Source: Pseudomonas furukawaii (GTDB taxonomy: Bacteria > Pseudomonadota > Gammaproteobacteria > Pseudomonadales > Pseudomonadaceae). From it: a stretch of 64,000 nt of DNA. A model generated the notes under the pieces. The model made no database searches. It worked only from the letters and a program-made list of their open reading frames with translations, and had not been told where the DNA came from. Both the position numbers and the translations under genes were made by a program. The stretch spans positions 4,960,001 through 5,024,000 of the forward strand of contig NZ_AP014862.1 of assembly GCF_002355475.1 (NCBI RefSeq), written 5' to 3'. Of this stretch, positions 47,817 through 56,212 are shown one piece after another. Numbering within the stretch: position 1 is the first letter of the stretch; every line of letters begins with the position of its first letter.

Positions 47817-49043
47817 ATGCAACCGACCCAATCCCTTGCCGGCAATGCAGCCGGCGACCAACGGAATGTCCTTCGCGGTGCCATCTTCATCATGGCGACC
47901 TCGTCCATCGGCCCCGCCTTCCTGACCCAGACCTCCCTGTTCACCGAGAAGTACCTGGCCAGCTTCGCCTTCGCCATCGTCATCTCCCTGCTGATCGACA
48001 TCGGCGCCCAGCTGAATATCTGGCGGGTCATCACCGTCGCCAACCTGCGTGGCCAGGACGTGGCCAACCGCGTGCTGCCGGGCGTGGGCCACCTGATCTC
48101 GGCCTTCATCGTGCTCGGTGGCATCGCCTTCAACATCGGCAACATCGCCGGCGCAGGCCTGGCCATCAATGTGATCTTCGGGATTCCTCCCCTGGTCGGC
48201 TCCCTGGTGGCCGCCGTATTGATCATCGCCATCTTCATGCTGCGCAACGCCAAGCAGGTGATGGACGGTTTGATGCAGCTCTTCGGCCTGGTGATGCTGG
48301 GGATGATCGGCTACGCCATGCTGCAGTCCAATCCGCCGCTGCAGGACGCCCTGCTGCACAGCATCCAGCCCGATGACCCGCTGATCCTGCTGCTGCCGAT
48401 CATCACCCTGGTAGGCGGCACCGTCGGCGGCTACATCTCGTTTTCGGGCGGCCATCGCCTGGTGGAGGCCGGCATCACCGGCGTCGAGAACGTCGGCGTG
48501 GTGACCCGGGCGGCGGTCACCGGCATCCTGACCACCGGGGTCGTGCGCATCTGCCTGTTCCTCGCCGCGCTCGGGGTGGTCAGCCAGGGCCTGAAGCTGG
48601 ACCCGGGCAACCCCGCGGCCTCGGTGTTCGGCCATGTCATGGGTACGGTCGGCTACAAGGTGTTTGGCGTCGTGCTGTTGGCCGCAGCGCTGTCCTCGGT
48701 CATTGGCGCGGCCTACACCAGCGTCAGCTTCATGTATTCGCTGCACCCCGGCATCCGCCAGCACAACCAGCGCGTGGTGATCGCCTTCATCGCCTGCTCC
48801 ACGCTGATCTACTGCCTGGTCGGGCAACCGGTGAAGGTGCTGGTGGTGGCGGGCGCGCTCAACGCCCTGGTCCTGCCGCTGGCGCTGGGCTGCATCCTGT
48901 GGGCGGCGAAGAAGCCGGCCATCGTCGGCCAGGAGTACCGGCACCCGAACTGGATGCTGGCCTTCGGTGTCCTGGCGATTGTCGCGACCGCCGTTGGCGT
49001 TGGCCTGTCGTTCAACTCACTGCTGAACTTCTGGCAGGCCTGA
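47817..49043 (+). CDS. NRAMP-fold transporter linked to 5-oxoprolinase (YcsG-like)
   Basis: A 408-residue inner-membrane protein with about eleven helices, annotated in related genomes as an NRAMP-family divalent metal transporter. In B. subtilis the homologue YcsG lies next to the ycsF-kip genes, the same association as here. However, the NRAMP metal motif DPGN in helix 1 is replaced by text such as IGPAFLTQTSLF. The helix-6 MPH motif is replaced by GGTVGGYISFSGGHR. Metal transport is therefore doubtful; import of 5-oxoproline or a related acid would fit the operon better. That is inference. GAGAAGG precedes the ATG at 47817. The gene follows pxpABC and the small ORF in the same direction. 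Confidence 0.87.
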   Translation: MQPTQSLAGNAAGDQRNVLRGAIFIMATSSIGPAFLTQTSLFTEKYLASFAFAIVISLLIDIGAQLNIWRVITVANLRGQDVANRVLPGVGHLISAFIVLGGIAFNIGNIAGAGLAINVIFGIPPLVGSLVAAVLIIAIFMLRNAKQVMDGLMQLFGLVMLGMIGYAMLQSNPPLQDALLHSIQPDDPLILLLPIITLVGGTVGGYISFSGGHRLVEAGITGVENVGVVTRAAVTGILTTGVVRICLFLAALGVVSQGLKLDPGNPAASVFGHVMGTVGYKVFGVVLLAAALSSVIGAAYTSVSFMYSLHPGIRQHNQRVVIAFIACSTLIYCLVGQPVKVLVVAGALNALVLPLALGCILWAAKKPAIVGQEYRHPNWMLAFGVLAIVATAVGVGLSFNSLLNFWQA

Positions 49044-49069
49044 GGACCGGGCAGGCTCGGCGAGCCGAC

Positions 49070-49612
49070 TCAACCGCGCTCGCCGACCAGCCACTCCAGC
49101 GGAATCTCGTGCTGGCCACGCTCATCGGTGATGAACAGCTCGCCGTCGCTGATCATCACGCTCCAGTTGATCGAGCGCGGCAGGTCGCGGGCCAGGTTTT
49201 CCAGGGCGTCCTGGTCGACGGCGACCACATTGATGTTCTTCAGGCTGCGCACGCCATCCAGCACCTTGGTCTGCCAGACGCGCAGGTTGCCGTAGGCCAC
49301 CAGGCTGAAACGCTCGGTACGACGGGAACACCAGGTGATGCGCTCGGCATCCGGCTGGCCCACCTCGATCCAGTGCAGGACGCGGTCGTCCAGGCTCTTT
49401 TCCCACAGGGCAGGCTCATCCACATCCGACAGGCCACGGCCAAACGCCAGTTGCTCGTGGTACCAGAGGGCGTAGGCGATCAGGCGCACGGCCAGGCGTT
49501 CCTCGGTTTCCGAGGGGTGCTTGGCCACGGTGAAACGGAGGTTTTCGTAAACGCTGCGGTCCAGGTCGGTGAGGTTGAGTTCGACTTTGTAGGGGGTCGC
49601 TTGGAGGGCCAT
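49070..49612 (-). CDS. YaeQ-family protein
   Basis: A 180-residue protein of the YaeQ family, a PD-(D/E)XK nuclease-like fold of unproven activity. Characteristic parts are the start ALQATPYKVELNLTDLDRSVYENLRFTVAKHPSETEERLAVRLIAYALWYHE and the conserved EVGQPDAERITW and VWQTKVLDGV stretches. Earlier work in E. coli linked yaeQ to suppression of rfaH; no mechanism follows from the sequence. It converges with the transporter gene (27 bp between stops) and lies 73 bp downstream of the diguanylate cyclase on the same strand. From memory, YaeQ neighbours recJ in P. aeruginosa, so the pxp genes may be an insertion between them. Confidence 0.92.
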   Translation of the reverse strand: MALQATPYKVELNLTDLDRSVYENLRFTVAKHPSETEERLAVRLIAYALWYHEQLAFGRGLSDVDEPALWEKSLDDRVLHWIEVGQPDAERITWCSRRTERFSLVAYGNLRVWQTKVLDGVRSLKNINVVAVDQDALENLARDLPRSINWSVMISDGELFITDERGQHEIPLEWLVGERG

Positions 49613-49685
49613 GGGGGGCTTCTTGGTGATTCGCGGAGGGTGGCAAGTCTACCCTGATTCCAGGCCCCTTGGCTGGGCCGTCCGG

Positions 49686-50840
49686 CTAATCGGCCGGGTA
49701 GCGCTGGATACGGTTGCGGCCCTTGTCCTTGGCGGCGTAGAGCGCGTCGTCGGCCAGCGACAGCAGGCGGAACAGGTCGTAGCCGCCGTCGCGGGAACTG
49801 ACGATGCCGATGCTGACGCTCAACTGTCCGGGCTCCAGCAGCGGCAGCCCGGCGAACTCCCGACGGATGCGCTCGGCCACCTGGCCGCCCGCCTCGAGGT
49901 CGGCCGCCCCCAGCAGGCAGGCGAACTCCTCGCCGCCGATGCGGCCGAACACGTCCTGCTTGCGCAGGCTCCCCTCGACCACCTGGCCGAACGCCACCAG
50001 GGCCTGGTCGCCGGTCGCGTGGCCATAGTTGTCGTTGAGTCGCTTGAAGTGGTCCAGGTCGCAGAGCAGCAGGACCACCTGCTCGCCCCGTTGGGCGCAG
50101 CCCTTGAGCAGGTATTCGCCGGACGACATGAAGGCCCGGCGGTTGCCCACGCCGGTGAGCGGGTCGCAATAGGCGGCCGCCCGGAACTTGAGTTCGGCCC
50201 GTTCCTTGACCATGGCCAGAATGACGAAGGCCATGCCAATGGCGTAGAGCAGGGTCTCGAACACCAGCAGGGCGAAGAAGCGGGTGCCCTGTCCGGCGCT
50301 GGCGAGGGCCATGTCGAAAGGCATGCCCTGGTCCACCACGATGCGTACGCAGTAGAAGCCGGCATGGAACAGGCTCAGGACCAGGGCCGGCACCCAGGCG
50401 ACCTCCAGGCTCCGGCGGCTGCGCCAGAGCTCCAGGGCCGCGAGGCCGGTGTAGCAGACCGTCATCAGCGAGCTGACCATCACCCGCACGGCCAGGGACT
50501 CGTAGAAGGCCGGATTGAGGCAGAGCAGCGTCCAGATCACCGCCCCGGCGAAGATCCCCGGCAGGTGCGGCTGGCGTCCCACGAAGACGCGCAGGGCGGT
50601 CCAGGTCAGCGCGGCGCTGATCTGCAGCACCCCATTGCCCAGCACCAGCGGCACGAAATCCATGCCGATGCCCCGCAGGCTGCCCAGCACGGTGCCCAAT
50701 GCGCCCAGCAGCAAGGCCGCGGCGAGATAGCCCAGCGTCGAATCGCGACGACCACGGCGCCAGGCGTGGAGCATGAGCAGGCCGACCAGGACCAGCACGT
50801 AGATATCCACCATCACCAGGGTAGGAATGTTCAAGGGCAT
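49686..50840 (-). CDS. Membrane diguanylate cyclase (GGDEF domain)
   Basis: A 384-residue cyclic di-GMP synthase. The N-terminal ~210 residues hold about seven membrane helices (for example VMVDIYVLVLVGLLMLHAW and FFALLVFETLLYAIGMAFVILAM) and probably act as a sensor. The GGDEF domain (about 225-384) has active-site loop GGEEF at 302-306 and an I-site RKQD at 293-296, so it should be active and product-inhibited. AGGAGG five bases before the ATG at 50840 fixes the start. This is the second diguanylate cyclase of the window besides wspR. The input signal is unknown. Confidence 0.93.
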   Translation of the reverse strand: MPLNIPTLVMVDIYVLVLVGLLMLHAWRRGRRDSTLGYLAAALLLGALGTVLGSLRGIGMDFVPLVLGNGVLQISAALTWTALRVFVGRQPHLPGIFAGAVIWTLLCLNPAFYESLAVRVMVSSLMTVCYTGLAALELWRSRRSLEVAWVPALVLSLFHAGFYCVRIVVDQGMPFDMALASAGQGTRFFALLVFETLLYAIGMAFVILAMVKERAELKFRAAAYCDPLTGVGNRRAFMSSGEYLLKGCAQRGEQVVLLLCDLDHFKRLNDNYGHATGDQALVAFGQVVEGSLRKQDVFGRIGGEEFACLLGAADLEAGGQVAERIRREFAGLPLLEPGQLSVSIGIVSSRDGGYDLFRLLSLADDALYAAKDKGRNRIQRYPAD

Positions 50841-51037
50841 TGAGCCTCCTTCCGGCGCGGCGGCGGCGGTCGGTGGCATCGGGTGAGGTCGGTGGGCATG
50901 GGGGTCATGACGCGGAATGCGATGGGCTGAAATGAACTTTAAGTCGCGGCGCCGGGGTGCGCCAGCGGCAATCCGGACTGTCCGGGGAAGGCCCCGAGGG
51001 AGTAGAGTCGCCGCCATCGCCTGCCATGGATTTTCCG

Positions 51038-52237
51038 ATGAACGTATCCGCCAAACCCCTCGCCGGCCTCAAGGTCATCGAGCTCGGCACCCTGATCGCC
51101 GGTCCCTTCGCCTCACGCCTGTGCGCCGAGTTCGGTGCCGAGGTCATCAAGGTCGAATCCCCCGATGGCGGCGACCCGCTGCGCAAGTGGCGCAAGCTCT
51201 ACGAAGGCACCTCGCTCTGGTGGTTCGTGCAGGCGCGCAACAAGCAGTCGCTGACGCTCAACCTCAAGCACGCCGAGGGCCGGGAGATCCTCAAGAAGCT
51301 GCTGGCGGACGCGGACATCCTGATCGAGAACTTCCGCCCGGGCGTGCTGGAGAAACTGGGCCTGGGCTGGGACACGATCCACGCCTTGAACCCGAAGTTG
51401 GTGATGGTGCGCCTGTCCGGCTTCGGCCAGACCGGTCCGATGAAGGACCAGCCGGGCTTCGGCGCCGTGGGCGAATCCATGGGTGGCCTGCGCTACATCA
51501 CCGGCTTCGAGGACCGTCCGCCGGTACGCACCGGGATCTCCATCGGCGACTCCATCGCCGCGCTCTGGGGCGTGATCGGCGCGCTGATGGCGCTGCGCCA
51601 CCGGGAAGTGAACGGCGGCCAGGGCCAGGTGGTGGACGTGGCGCTCTACGAGGCGGTGTTCGCCATGATGGAGTCCATGGTCCCGGAGTTCGATGTGTTC
51701 GGTTTCATCCGCGAGCGCACCGGCAACATCATGCCGGGCATCACGCCCTCCTCCATCCACACGGCGGCGGACGGCCGCCATGTGCAGATCGGCGCCAACG
51801 GCGATGCCATCTTCAAGCGCTTCATGCTGGCCATCGGTCGCGAGGACCTGGCCCAGGATCCCCAACTGGCCAGCAATGACGGCCGTGATGCGCGACGGGA
51901 CGAGCTGTATGGCGTCATCGACCGCTGGGTGGGGGGGCTGCCCCTGGACCAGGTGCTGGAGACGCTGACCCGCGCCGAGGTGCCGGCCAGCCGCATCTAC
52001 TCCGCCGAGGACATGTTCGCCGACCCGCAATTCCTCGCCCGGGAGATGTTCCTCCAGGCCAGGCTGCCGGACGGCAAGCCTTTCCGGATGCCCGGCATCG
52101 TGCCCAAGCTCTCCGAGACGCCCGGTTCGGCGGACTGGATAGGCCCGGAGCTGGGCGAGCACAACGCCGGCATCCTGGCCGGGCTGGGCTACAGCGCCGA
52201 GCAGGTGGCGGCGTTGAAGGCGGCCGGGGCGATCTGA
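51038..52237 (+). CDS. CaiB/BaiF family (type III) CoA transferase
   Basis: A 399-residue enzyme that transfers CoA between carboxylic acids in the cytoplasm. It shows the family start (LAGLKVIELGTLIAGPFASRLCAEFGAEVIKVE), the RNKQSLTLNLK segment, ENFRPGVLEKLGL, and RLSGFGQTGPMKDQPGFG; these define family III. The substrate pair cannot be chosen from sequence; family members handle glutarate, carnitine, oxalate and aryl acids. The ATG at 51038 is chosen over 51026 for fit to family starts; neither has a good ribosome-binding site. It diverges from the diguanylate cyclase with about 200 bp between, and ends in an efficient bidirectional terminator. Confidence 0.92.
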   Translation: MNVSAKPLAGLKVIELGTLIAGPFASRLCAEFGAEVIKVESPDGGDPLRKWRKLYEGTSLWWFVQARNKQSLTLNLKHAEGREILKKLLADADILIENFRPGVLEKLGLGWDTIHALNPKLVMVRLSGFGQTGPMKDQPGFGAVGESMGGLRYITGFEDRPPVRTGISIGDSIAALWGVIGALMALRHREVNGGQGQVVDVALYEAVFAMMESMVPEFDVFGFIRERTGNIMPGITPSSIHTAADGRHVQIGANGDAIFKRFMLAIGREDLAQDPQLASNDGRDARRDELYGVIDRWVGGLPLDQVLETLTRAEVPASRIYSAEDMFADPQFLAREMFLQARLPDGKPFRMPGIVPKLSETPGSADWIGPELGEHNAGILAGLGYSAEQVAALKAAGAI

Positions 52238-52249
52238 GGTCCTTTCCCT

Positions 52250-52275
52250 CGTAGGGTGCGCGCGGCGCACCCTAC
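52250..52275. repeat. Perfect 11-bp inverted repeat, possible intergenic repeat family
   Basis: GTAGGGTGCGC and GCGCACCCTAC flank the four bases CGCG, just after the CoA transferase stop. Elements of the form GTAGGGTGCGC...GCGCACCC are frequent between Pseudomonas genes, so it may be a REP-like or mobile palindromic element. It could also help transcription termination together with the next hairpin. Confidence 0.6.
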
Positions 52276-52284
52276 ACAGAAAAG

Positions 52285-52317
52285 AAAAGGCCGGCCCCTT
52301 GCGGGAGCCGGCCTTTT
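52285..52317. terminator. Bidirectional terminator between CoA transferase and thrC
   Basis: AAAAGGCCGGC and GCCGGCCTTTT make a perfect 11-bp stem that can be extended by CCC/GGG inside. T-runs lie on both strands (TTTTGGTTTTTC on plus, TTTTCTTTTCTG on minus). It serves the plus-strand CoA transferase and the minus-strand thrC. Confidence 0.92.
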
Positions 52318-52336
52318 GGTTTTTCAGGCGCCAGGC

Positions 52337-53746
52337 TTACAGCGGCTTGCCGCGATTGCCGTGGGCCGCGACGAAGGCCTGGATGGCCTTCAGGTCGTTG
52401 GGCAGCACGGTGCAACGCTCTTCGCGCTGGAACAGGTCGGCCAGGTGCGCCGGCAGCGCCGGAACCGCGTCGATGCCGGCCTTCTCCACCGCTTCCGGGA
52501 ACTTGACCGGGTGGGCGGTGCCCAGGACGACCATGGGGATGGCCAGGCTGCGACGGCATTCGCGGGCGGCGCGCACGCCGATGGCGGTGTGAGGGTCGAG
52601 CAGTTCGCCGCACTCCTTGTAGACCTCGGCGATGGTCTCGCAGGTCTGGGCGTCATCGACGGCCAGGGAGTCGAACAGCTTGCGCGCTTCGGTCCAGCGG
52701 TCTTCCTCGACGCTGAAGCCGCCGCCCTGCTTGAAGGTGTCCATCAGGCTGGCGATGGCGGCGCCGTTACGACCGTGCAGGTCGAACAGCAGGCGCTCGA
52801 AGTTGGAGGAAACCATGATGTCCATGGACGGCGACAGGGTCGGGTGCAGGGTGTCCTTGACGTACCGGTTGCCGCTCATGAAGCGGTGCAGGATGTCGTT
52901 GCGGTTGGTGGCGACGATCAGTTGGCTGATGGGCAGGCCCATGTTGCGCGCCAGGTAGCCGGCGAAGATGTCACCGAAGTTGCCGGTGGGCACCGAGAAG
53001 GCCACGGAACGAGCCGGGCCGCCGAGCTGCAGGGCGGCGTGGAAGTAGTAGACGATCTGGGCCATGATCCGCGCCCAGTTGATGGAGTTGACCGCTACCA
53101 GTCGGGTGCCCTTGAGGAAGCCCTGGTCGGCGAAGCTGGCCTTGACCATCTCCTGGCAGTCGTCGAAGTTGCCTTCCACGGCGATGTTGTGGATGTTCTC
53201 GCCGAGGATGGTGGTCATCTGCCGGCGCTGCACCTCGGACACCCGGTTGTGCGGGTGCATGATGAAGATGTCGACGTGCTCGCAGGCCTTGCAGCCTTCG
53301 ATGGCGGCCGAGCCGGTGTCGCCGGAGGTGGCGCCCATGATCACCACGCGCTCGCCCCGCTTGGACAGCACATGGTCCAGCAGGCGACCCAGCAGTTGCA
53401 GGGCGAAGTCCTTGAAGGCCAGGGTCGGGCCGTGGAACAGCTCCAGCACCCACTCGTTGCCGTTCAGCTGGCGCAGCGGCGCCACGGCGTTGTGGGCGAA
53501 CACGCCGTAGGTTTCCTCGAGGATCTTCTTGAAATCGGCATCATCGATGCTGCCGGCAACGAAGGGGCGCATCACGCGGAAGGCCAGTTCGTGGTAGGGC
53601 AGGCCGGCCCAGGAGGCGATCTCCTCGACGGTGAAGCGCGGCAGGTTTTCCGGTACGTAGAGGCCGCCATCGCTGGCCAGGCCCGCCAGCAGGACGTCTT
53701 CGAAGTTCAGGGCCGGGGCCTGGCCGCGGGTACTGATATAGCGCAT
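52337..53746 (-). CDS. thrC: Threonine synthase
   Basis: ThrC converts O-phosphohomoserine to threonine, the last step of the pathway, using PLP. The 469-residue length and the start MRYISTRGQAPALNFEDVLLAGLASDGGLYVPE match the Pseudomonas type. The Schiff-base lysine is Lys112 in PTLAFKDFALQ, and the phosphate-binding motif GATSGDTGSAA is intact. It follows hom on the same strand with 89 bp between, the usual hom-thrC pair, and ends 20 bp before the bidirectional terminator. Confidence 0.97.
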   Translation of the reverse strand: MRYISTRGQAPALNFEDVLLAGLASDGGLYVPENLPRFTVEEIASWAGLPYHELAFRVMRPFVAGSIDDADFKKILEETYGVFAHNAVAPLRQLNGNEWVLELFHGPTLAFKDFALQLLGRLLDHVLSKRGERVVIMGATSGDTGSAAIEGCKACEHVDIFIMHPHNRVSEVQRRQMTTILGENIHNIAVEGNFDDCQEMVKASFADQGFLKGTRLVAVNSINWARIMAQIVYYFHAALQLGGPARSVAFSVPTGNFGDIFAGYLARNMGLPISQLIVATNRNDILHRFMSGNRYVKDTLHPTLSPSMDIMVSSNFERLLFDLHGRNGAAIASLMDTFKQGGGFSVEEDRWTEARKLFDSLAVDDAQTCETIAEVYKECGELLDPHTAIGVRAARECRRSLAIPMVVLGTAHPVKFPEAVEKAGIDAVPALPAHLADLFQREERCTVLPNDLKAIQAFVAAHGNRGKPL

Positions 53747-53835
53747 GGTTCGAAACCTTCTAAAAGCCGATGAAAGCGCTGAAGGCCGGAGGCTGTACGC
53801 AGAAACTTTCTCGTCCAGCCCTCAGCCCTTCAGCC

Positions 53836-55140
53836 TCAAGCGAGTTGTTCTACGCGGATGCGCACTACGCTGCCCACCACGTCGTCGAGGGCTTCCAGTG
53901 CGGCGATGGCGTCGTTGACGCGCGCTTCGACGACCCGGTGGGTAACCAGGATCATCGGCACCAGGCCATCCTGCTCCTCGACTTCCTTCTGCATGATGGA
54001 TTCGATGTTGATGCCGCGCTCGGACAGGATGGTGGCCACCTGGGCCAGTACGCCCGGATGGTCCTTGGCCTGGATGCGCAGGTAGTAGGCGCTCTCGCAG
54101 GCCTCGATTGGCAGGATCGGGTGGTCGGACAGGGAGTCCGGCTGGAATGCCAGGTGCGGCACGTGGTTCTCAGGGTCGGTGGTCAGGGCTCGGACCACGT
54201 CCACCACGTCGGCCACCACGGCGGAGGCGGTGGCCTCCATGCCGGCGCCGGCGCCGTAGTAAAGCGTGCTGCCGGCAGCATCGCCGTTGACCATCACGGC
54301 GTTCATGACGCCGTTGACGTTGGCGATCAGGCGGTCGGCCGGGATCAGGGTCGGATGCACGCGCAACTCGAAGCCGCTGTCGGTGCGACGGGCCACGCCC
54401 AGGTGCTTGATGCGGTAGCCCAGGGCTTCGGCGTAGTTGACGTCGGCGCTGGTGAGCTTCGAGATGCCTTCGGTGTAGGCCTTGTCGAACTGCAGCGGGA
54501 TGCCGAAGGCGATGGAGGCCAGGATGGTGAGCTTGTGGGCGGCGTCGATGCCTTCGACGTCGAAGGTCGGGTCGGCTTCGGCATAGCCCAGGGCCTGTGC
54601 CTCTTTCAGGACGTCCTCGAAGGCACGGCCCTTCTCACGCATCTCGGTGAGGATGAAGTTGCCGGTGCCGTTGATGATGCCGGCGAGCCAGTTGATGCGG
54701 TTGGCGGCCAGGCCTTCGCGGATCGCCTTGATCACCGGAATGCCACCGGCCACGGCGGCCTCGAAGGCGACCATGACGCCCTTCTCGCGGGCCTTGGTGA
54801 AGATCTCGTTGCCATGCACGGCGATCAGCGCCTTGTTGGCGGTCACCACGTGCTTGCCGTTCTCGATGGCCTTGAGCACCAGCTCGCGGGCCAGGGTGTA
54901 GCCACCGATGAGCTCGATGACGATGTCGATTTCCGGGTTGTTGGCCACGTCGAAGATGTCGGCGGTGATGGGGGTGGCGCCGGTTTCACACTTCGGGTTG
55001 GGGCGACGAGCGGCAATCTGGGCGACCTCGATTCCACGCCCGGCACGGCGGGCGATCTCCTCGGCGTTGCGTTTGAGTACGTTGAAGGTGCCGCCACCGA
55101 CGGTCCCAAGGCCACAGATGCCTACTTTTACCGGCTTCAC
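53836..55140 (-). CDS. hom: Homoserine dehydrogenase
   Basis: Hom reduces aspartate semialdehyde to homoserine with NAD(P)H. The 434-residue protein has an N-terminal Rossmann domain (VGICGLGTVGGGTFNVL), the catalytic domain (LAGIINGTGNFILTEM; ADPTFDVEGIDAAHKL), and a C-terminal ACT domain (YYLRIQAKDHPGVLAQVATILSERGINIESI). The ACT domain normally confers feedback inhibition by threonine. The start is a GTG at 55140 with GGGGAG before it. It lies between dsbC (110 bp) and thrC. Confidence 0.96.
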   Translation of the reverse strand: MKPVKVGICGLGTVGGGTFNVLKRNAEEIARRAGRGIEVAQIAARRPNPKCETGATPITADIFDVANNPEIDIVIELIGGYTLARELVLKAIENGKHVVTANKALIAVHGNEIFTKAREKGVMVAFEAAVAGGIPVIKAIREGLAANRINWLAGIINGTGNFILTEMREKGRAFEDVLKEAQALGYAEADPTFDVEGIDAAHKLTILASIAFGIPLQFDKAYTEGISKLTSADVNYAEALGYRIKHLGVARRTDSGFELRVHPTLIPADRLIANVNGVMNAVMVNGDAAGSTLYYGAGAGMEATASAVVADVVDVVRALTTDPENHVPHLAFQPDSLSDHPILPIEACESAYYLRIQAKDHPGVLAQVATILSERGINIESIMQKEVEEQDGLVPMILVTHRVVEARVNDAIAALEALDDVVGSVVRIRVEQLA

Positions 55141-55250
55141 GCTGAACTCCCCATCATCACTGCGAAAATGGCCGGGTGAGTCCCGGCCGAGGAAAAGAGC
55201 CGCACTTTACGAAGCGGCCGAATATTGGTCAATCGAGGCAAGCGCCCGGA

Positions 55251-55979
55251 TTACTTGGCTTCGAGGGCGATTTTCGCCAACTGGGGCGCCGGCTGGTAGC
55301 CGGGGATCATCTGGCCATTGCCCAGTACGATCGCCGGGGTGCCGTTGACGCCGATCAGCTGGCCGAGCTCGAACTGCTTGGCTACCGGGTTGTCGCAGGT
55401 GGCGGCCGGCAGGTCCTCGCGGGATTTCGCCTTGTTCATGGCGTCCTGGCGGTCCTTGCTGCACCAGACGCTGACCAGGCTGTTGTAGCCATGGCTGCCG
55501 ATGCCCTGGCGCGGAAAGGCCACGTAGCGGACTTCGATACCGCGACGATTCAGCTCGGGCACTTCGCTGTGAAGCTTCTGGCAGTAGCCGCAATCGGTGT
55601 CGGTGAACACGGTGATATGGGCCTTGGCCGGCCCCTTGGGCGAGAACACCACCATCTCGCTGGTGGGGATCGCGTTGATCTCCTTGGCGATGGAGCGGCT
55701 CTCCGCCTGCTCGGTGAGGTTCACCGGCTTGCCGTTCTGCACCTGATAGAGGTAGCCCTGCATCAGGTACTGGCCATCGGCGCTGGTATAGAGCATGCGC
55801 CCTCCCTTGAGCTGCACCTGGTAGATGCCGGTCATCGGGCTTTCGCCGATGGACTCGATGGGCAGGCCCAGTTGCAGGGTGTCCAGGGTCTTGCGGATGG
55901 CCGCGTCCGGGTCGTCGGCGAGGCTGAGGGTGCTGGCGAGGCCAAGGGCCAGGCCTGCGATGAGACGGGTCACGCGCAT
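55251..55979 (-). CDS. dsbC: Thiol:disulfide isomerase DsbC
   Basis: DsbC repairs wrong disulfide bonds of periplasmic proteins and is kept reduced by DsbD. The 242-residue precursor has a signal peptide (LIAGLALGLASTLSLADD), an N-terminal dimerisation domain (to about 75) and a thioredoxin-like domain with active-site CGYC at Cys130-Cys133, followed by the cis-proline in GVNGTPAIVL. A second cysteine pair (VWCSKDR, AATCDN) matches the structural disulfide of DsbC. It is placed between xerD and hom as in P. aeruginosa. Confidence 0.95.
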   Translation of the reverse strand: MRVTRLIAGLALGLASTLSLADDPDAAIRKTLDTLQLGLPIESIGESPMTGIYQVQLKGGRMLYTSADGQYLMQGYLYQVQNGKPVNLTEQAESRSIAKEINAIPTSEMVVFSPKGPAKAHITVFTDTDCGYCQKLHSEVPELNRRGIEVRYVAFPRQGIGSHGYNSLVSVWCSKDRQDAMNKAKSREDLPAATCDNPVAKQFELGQLIGVNGTPAIVLGNGQMIPGYQPAPQLAKIALEAK

Positions 55980-56212
55980 GGTTACTCCTGTCGAGCGGCG
56001 GACGGTCGGAAACTGCTCAAGCCTAACACAGATGCCTCCCGCAGCAGACGCACCGCGCCAGGCGGATCACGGGACGACGAAGCGGTCTTCTGTCGGCTTT
56101 CGCCTTGAAAAGACAACCGCCCTGGCCGGGCGTTCACCGGGGCGACGCAGTGCCTCCCTCCAGGCGCGCGCGGACATTCCGCCGGGGCGACGCATACGTC
56201 GCCTGATCCGGC

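Noticed and set aside
53770-55179. 469-codon plus-strand open frame opposite hom
   Set aside because: The minus strand encodes homoserine dehydrogenase from the GTG at 55140 with intact Rossmann and ACT domains.
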